Source: Verrucomicrobiales bacterium
GTDB lineage: Bacteria; Verrucomicrobiota; Verrucomicrobiia; Verrucomicrobiales; DEV007
Direction: 5' to 3'
DNA: 64,000 nucleotides
Assembly: GCA_016795505.1 (NCBI GenBank)
Contig: JAEUHH010000010.1
Coordinates: forward strand, 38,271-102,270
A model generated the notes under the pieces. The model was not told where the DNA came from and did no database searches. It saw only the letters and a program-made list of their open reading frames with translations. Each line of letters opens with the position of its first letter. Positions within the stretch are counted from its first letter, which is position 1. Positions 61,012-64,000 of the stretch are shown here, piece after piece. The translations under genes were made by a program, and so were the position numbers.

Positions 61012-62931
61012 ATGTGCGCCATATTTGGATTTGCCGGATTTTCCGATCCCGAATTGCTCCGCCGCATGGCGGCGACCCTCCACCACCGCGGGCCGGATGG
61101 TCAGGGCTACTTTGAGAGCGATCGCTTCTCCATGGGCAATTGCCGGCTCTCCATCATCGACCTCGCCGGCGGCGACCAGCCCATCTACAACGAGGACGGC
61201 ACCCTCGCCGTCGTGCAGAACGGCGAGATCTACAACTACGTCGAGCTGCGCGCCCAACTGGAGGAAAAAGGCCACCGTTTCCGCACCCACTCCGACACCG
61301 AGGTGCTCGTCCACGGCTACGAGGAGTGGGGCCGCGACCTGCCCAAGCGGCTCAATGGCATGTACGCCTTCGCCGTCCACGACACCCGGTCCGGCGAGAC
61401 CTTCATCGCCCGCGACCGCTGCGGGCAAAAGCCCTTCTACTACTACCACCAGGGCGGCAGATTCGTCTTCGCCTCCGAGGCCAAGGCCATCCTCGAGTGC
61501 CCCTTCGTCGAGCGCGCCCCGAACCTCAACGCCATCGACCCCTACCTCTGCCTGCGCGACGTGCCCGAGCCCGAGACCATGTTCGCCGGCATCTACCTGC
61601 TGCCCGTCGCCCACAGCCTCACCATCAGCCGCACCGGCGACGTCCGCATCGAGCGCTACTGGTCCGTCCCGCTGAAAACCGACCGCGACTACCGCAGCGA
61701 CGGCGAATACCTCGAGGCGCTGGAGGCCGCCTTCCACCGGGCCGTCCAGCTCACCATGCGCAGCGACGTGCCCGTCTCCAGCTACCTCAGCGCCGGCGTC
61801 GACTCCTCCCTCATCACCGCCGCCGCCCGCGAGTTCAACAGCAACCTCCACACCTTTTCCATCGGGTTCAATTCCGCCATCGACGAGACCCACGACGCCG
61901 CCGAGACCGCTCGCCTCCTCGGTACCACCCACCACGAGATCCACATCACCCCCGAGGACTTCGAGCGCCTGCCCCGCGTCGTCTGGCAGATGGACCGGCC
62001 CGTCGGCGACGCCCTCATCATCGCCTTCGACAGGCTCGCCGCCCATTGCGCCCAGGACTTCAAGGTCGTCCTCGGCGGCGAGGGCGCCGACGAGATGTTC
62101 GCCGGCTACCAGTTCCACAAGATCATCCCCCTGGTCGAGAAATACTCCCGCCTCGTGCCCGGCTTCCTGCACCACGGCCTCATGATGCCCGGCTTCCACG
62201 CCACCCCCATGGGCATCCTGAACAAATTTTTCCAATTTCCCGCCGACCTCGGCAAAGGCGGCAAAAAGCGCATCGGCCAGTTCCTCGCCGGCTACCGGCG
62301 CCGCGACCTGCGGCAGAACTACACCATGCTCCGCACCCTCTGGAGCCAGGACGAGCGCCACGACATCTACGCCCCCGGCTTCAAATCCCGCGCCACCGAG
62401 TCGTGGATCGCCCCCGAGCTGCCCGCTGACCGCGACAGCGGCGCGCCCTTCCTCGATCGCCTGCTGAAGCTCCAGTACGACGAATGGCTCCAGGACTGGG
62501 CCCTGATCCGCCAGGACAAAAACACCATGGCCCACAGCCTCGAGATCCGGCTGCCCTTCCTCGACCACCACCTCATCGAGCTGGCCTTCCAGATGCCGCC
62601 CCATCTCAAGGCCAACCTGAAACGCGACAAGATCATCGAGCGCCAGCTCGCCGCCAAGCTCCTGCCGCCCGCCGTGACCAACCGGCCGAAGAATCCCTTC
62701 TTCCTGCCGATGGACTACTTCTACACCAACCCGAAGATCCGCGAGCTCATCGACCTGACCCTGAATGCCGACGCCGTGAAGAAGCGCGGCTACTTCGATC
62801 CCGCCCGCGTCCGCGCCCTCGTCGACGGCATGGCGCGCGGCGAGTTCATCGGCCTCAAGCAGGTCATGTCCCTCGTCATCCTCGAGTTGTGGCACCTCGT
62901 CTTCATCGACCGGCAGTTCCGGTTCCCCTGA
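61012..62931 (+). CDS. asnB: Asparagine synthase (glutamine-hydrolysing)
   Basis: 639 aa. Catalytic Cys2 begins the N-terminal glutaminase (MCAIFGFAGF), with HHRGPDGQG, RLSIIDL and NGEIYNY; the synthetase half has the PP-loop SYLSAGVDSSLI (about residues 256-267) and FKVVLGGEGADEMFAGY. Makes asparagine from aspartate, glutamine and ATP; paralogues in polysaccharide and lasso-peptide clusters exist, but no such genes lie here. Followed by a gene-free repeat region. Confidence 0.93.
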   Translation: MCAIFGFAGFSDPELLRRMAATLHHRGPDGQGYFESDRFSMGNCRLSIIDLAGGDQPIYNEDGTLAVVQNGEIYNYVELRAQLEEKGHRFRTHSDTEVLVHGYEEWGRDLPKRLNGMYAFAVHDTRSGETFIARDRCGQKPFYYYHQGGRFVFASEAKAILECPFVERAPNLNAIDPYLCLRDVPEPETMFAGIYLLPVAHSLTISRTGDVRIERYWSVPLKTDRDYRSDGEYLEALEAAFHRAVQLTMRSDVPVSSYLSAGVDSSLITAAAREFNSNLHTFSIGFNSAIDETHDAAETARLLGTTHHEIHITPEDFERLPRVVWQMDRPVGDALIIAFDRLAAHCAQDFKVVLGGEGADEMFAGYQFHKIIPLVEKYSRLVPGFLHHGLMMPGFHATPMGILNKFFQFPADLGKGGKKRIGQFLAGYRRRDLRQNYTMLRTLWSQDERHDIYAPGFKSRATESWIAPELPADRDSGAPFLDRLLKLQYDEWLQDWALIRQDKNTMAHSLEIRLPFLDHHLIELAFQMPPHLKANLKRDKIIERQLAAKLLPPAVTNRPKNPFFLPMDYFYTNPKIRELIDLTLNADAVKKRGYFDPARVRALVDGMARGEFIGLKQVMSLVILELWHLVFIDRQFRFP

Positions 62932-62962
62932 GTCCGGGAGGTCTGCCGCCGCCGCCCCTTTA

Positions 62963-63441
62963 CCGCATGGGACAACCCCATCCGGGGTTGCGGATTTCTT
63001 GGCGCCGTTGACCCGTAGTTTCACTACGGGCTATTCAGGGAGCATCCCTCCGGGATGCCGCGGGTGGGTCGGGATGCCTCTGTGCCGGACAAAGCAAAAG
63101 TAGCTCGGGCTTCAGCCCGAACTCCGCAGAAGCCGCTGCCGTCGAATCCCGGCGCCGGACAGGGCAAAAGTAGCTCGGGCTTCAGCCCGAACCGCGCAGA
63201 ACCCGCTGCCGCCGAACCCCGGCGCTGGACAAAGCAAAAGTAGCTCGGGCTTCAGCCCGAACCGCGTCGGTCATGCCGCAGCTCGACCCTCATCCCCCTG
63301 CCTCGGTCATTCCCGCCGCCACTACCGCCCATCTCGCCCCAATGCCGAACCGCGGAGCGGTTCTCCGTGAATAGCCAGGGGTCGCAGACCCCTGGTTCCC
63401 ACCGCCCTGTCGGCAACCCCGGATGGGGTTGTCCCATGCGG
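62963..63441. repeat. Perfect 29-bp inverted repeat, 421 bp apart
   Basis: The left copy at 62963-62991 begins CCGCATGGGACAACCCC; the right copy at 63413-63441 is its exact reverse complement and ends GTTGTCCCATGCGG. Each copy also has internal dyad symmetry around CCCCATCCGGGG. Confidence 0.9.
63094..63260 (+). repeat. Three hairpin units at 70-bp spacing
   Basis: GCAAAAGTAGCTCGGGCTTC followed by AGCCCGA occurs at 63094, 63164 and 63234, exactly 70 bp apart. The TCGGGCT/AGCCCGA arms form a compact hairpin in each. The spacers (rich in CGCTGCCG and CGGCGC) are also similar, so it is a true tandem array. Confidence 0.9.
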
Positions 63442-63491
63442 GGTGCTCGCCGCCAAGCCCTTTTGCCGAGGCATTGACCCAGCCTCCGAGG

Positions 63492-63893
63492 CATTCCGAT
63501 CAGACCCGAATGGCACGGGATTAAGGCCGTGCGTCGGTCCTTTTCTGAGTCGCCAAGGGAGAGAATCAAGCCAGCCAAGATGGGGAGTGGGGTGTGTCGA
63601 TCCCTGACGCACTCCATTGCGGATGGGCCGATCGCCAGCGCCAAGGGCGCAGGATGTGATAGCCCAGGGCAGCGCCCTGGGATGACGGAATTGCCTGGGA
63701 TCCGACCGCCCTGAAGGGGCGGAACCTTCTTCGGGCTGGTATCGCCCTTACAGGGCTTTCGAATCGGTGGTGGTCTCCTTCCCAGGGCGTTGCCCTGGGC
63801 TGTCTCATTTCCCGCCGTTGGCGCGGAGAACGAGCAATGCCCACCGTTAATCCCGTGCCATTCCGATCAGACCCGAATGGCACGGGATTAAGG
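63492..63893 (+). repeat. Direct repeat of a 35-bp ATTCCGATCAGACCC element, second copy in a hairpin
   Basis: Copies at 63492-63526 and 63858-63893 read ATTCCGATCAGACCC, then GAATGGCACGGGATTAAGG. The second copy is preceded by TTAATCCCGTGCCATT (63847-63862), giving a 16-bp stem with 63876-63891. Confidence 0.88.
63663..63799. repeat. Two CCCAGGGC-type hairpins
   Basis: CCCAGGGCAGCGCCCTGGG at 63663-63681 and CCCAGGGCGTTGCCCTGGG at 63781-63799 each form an 8-bp stem with a 3-base loop. Confidence 0.8.
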
Positions 63894-63919
63894 GCGTCGG
63901 GTCGATTGCCCTGCCGATT

Positions 63920-63975
63920 GGATGCCGGAGGCATCACAGCCATTAGCCGGTGGTTGAGCGCAGCGATACCACCGG
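63920..63975 (+). repeat. Solo copy of the RAYT-associated REP unit
   Basis: A full 56-bp unit, starting GGATGCCGGAGGCATC and ending AGCGATACCACCGG, in the same form as those around the transposase at 18945. It shows that the element is dispersed in this genome. Confidence 0.88.
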
Positions 63976-64000
63976 TCCATCCACCCGCATGTCGAGCATC

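Larger units (their letters stand above)
62932..64000. other. Gene-free region rich in palindromes and tandem repeats
   Basis: About 1.07 kb without a credible gene: open frames here are built from repeats. It contains a perfect distant inverted repeat, a 70-bp tandem array with hairpins, several more palindromes and a solo copy of the REP unit, listed separately. Confidence 0.8.

Noticed and set aside
60415..63024. 869-residue minus-strand frame over asnB
   Set aside because: Antisense of asnB; Gly/Val/Glu-rich pseudo-protein.
63094..63260. CRISPR array
   Set aside because: Only three units and the spacers resemble each other.
1..64000. tRNA or rRNA genes
   Set aside because: No cloverleaf with a T-loop GGTTCGAATCC-type core and no rRNA signature was recognised by eye; a covariance-model search would be decisive.

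Overview
The window is a GC-rich, mostly gene-dense piece of chromosome that looks like a Verrucomicrobiota bacterium (Verrucomicrobiales-like). The clearest signs are the planctomycete/verrucomicrobial 'PSD' multidomain cytochromes (DUF1592, DUF1549/DUF1553) with DUF1501 and DUF1552 Tat proteins and a sulfatase, a split nuo operon, a SET-domain methyltransferase, and many short palindromic repeats. No rRNA, tRNA or CRISPR array was seen. The taxonomic call is inference from gene content.

Layout. 1-4555 (minus strand) is a pel exopolysaccharide operon in the order pelB-like, pelD, pelE, pelF; pelF is cut by the window edge, and no pelA or pelC is visible. 4.8-10 kb holds an L-fucose dehydrogenase-like SDR, an O-methyltransferase, an ECF sigma factor with a small membrane partner, a small monooxygenase and a DUF116-prenyl synthase fusion. 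10.4-24.1 kb is a PSD/sulfatase module: a GntR regulator preceded by a GGTATAC operator-like pair and translationally coupled to a DUF1592 cytochrome, then a PIN toxin-antitoxin pair, a DUF1549/1553 cytochrome, a REP-type transposase between mirror-image 78-bp repeat arrays, DUF1501, DUF1552 and a sulfatase.

25.2-38.8 kb is the complex I operon nuoDEFGHIJKLMN without nuoA, B or C. It is interrupted by a nucleotidyltransferase gene between D and E, and by a GxxExxY gene flanked by repeat arrays between F and G. 38.9-44.1 kb holds housekeeping and hypothetical genes (HNH nuclease, TPR/coiled-coil protein, trhO, panD). 44.5-46.4 kb is a scrap-yard of type I restriction fragments and a beheaded zeta-toxin gene next to an intact higBA. 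46.5-56.6 kb has gcvT, a catalytically dead rhomboid-like protein, an AmlC-NamZ peptidoglycan-recycling fusion, a DsbD-N-like protein, a SET protein, vapBC, a leucine-rich-repeat lipoprotein, an aldolase, a Nudix hydrolase and a GNAT. 56.8-62.9 kb has a third PSD cytochrome, an AT-rich lipoprotein gene and asnB. 62.9-64.0 kb is about 1 kb of stacked palindromes without genes.

The most unusual thread is the repeat content. A 22-bp element occurs in pairs at six places; one pair is read through in frame exactly at the joint of the AmlC-NamZ fusion. A second, 28-bp element sits inside two PSD genes and is read in different frames. The REP transposase is flanked by inverted arrays with an exact 78-bp period. 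Together they suggest that small palindromic elements have been invading operon spacers and tolerant linkers within genes.
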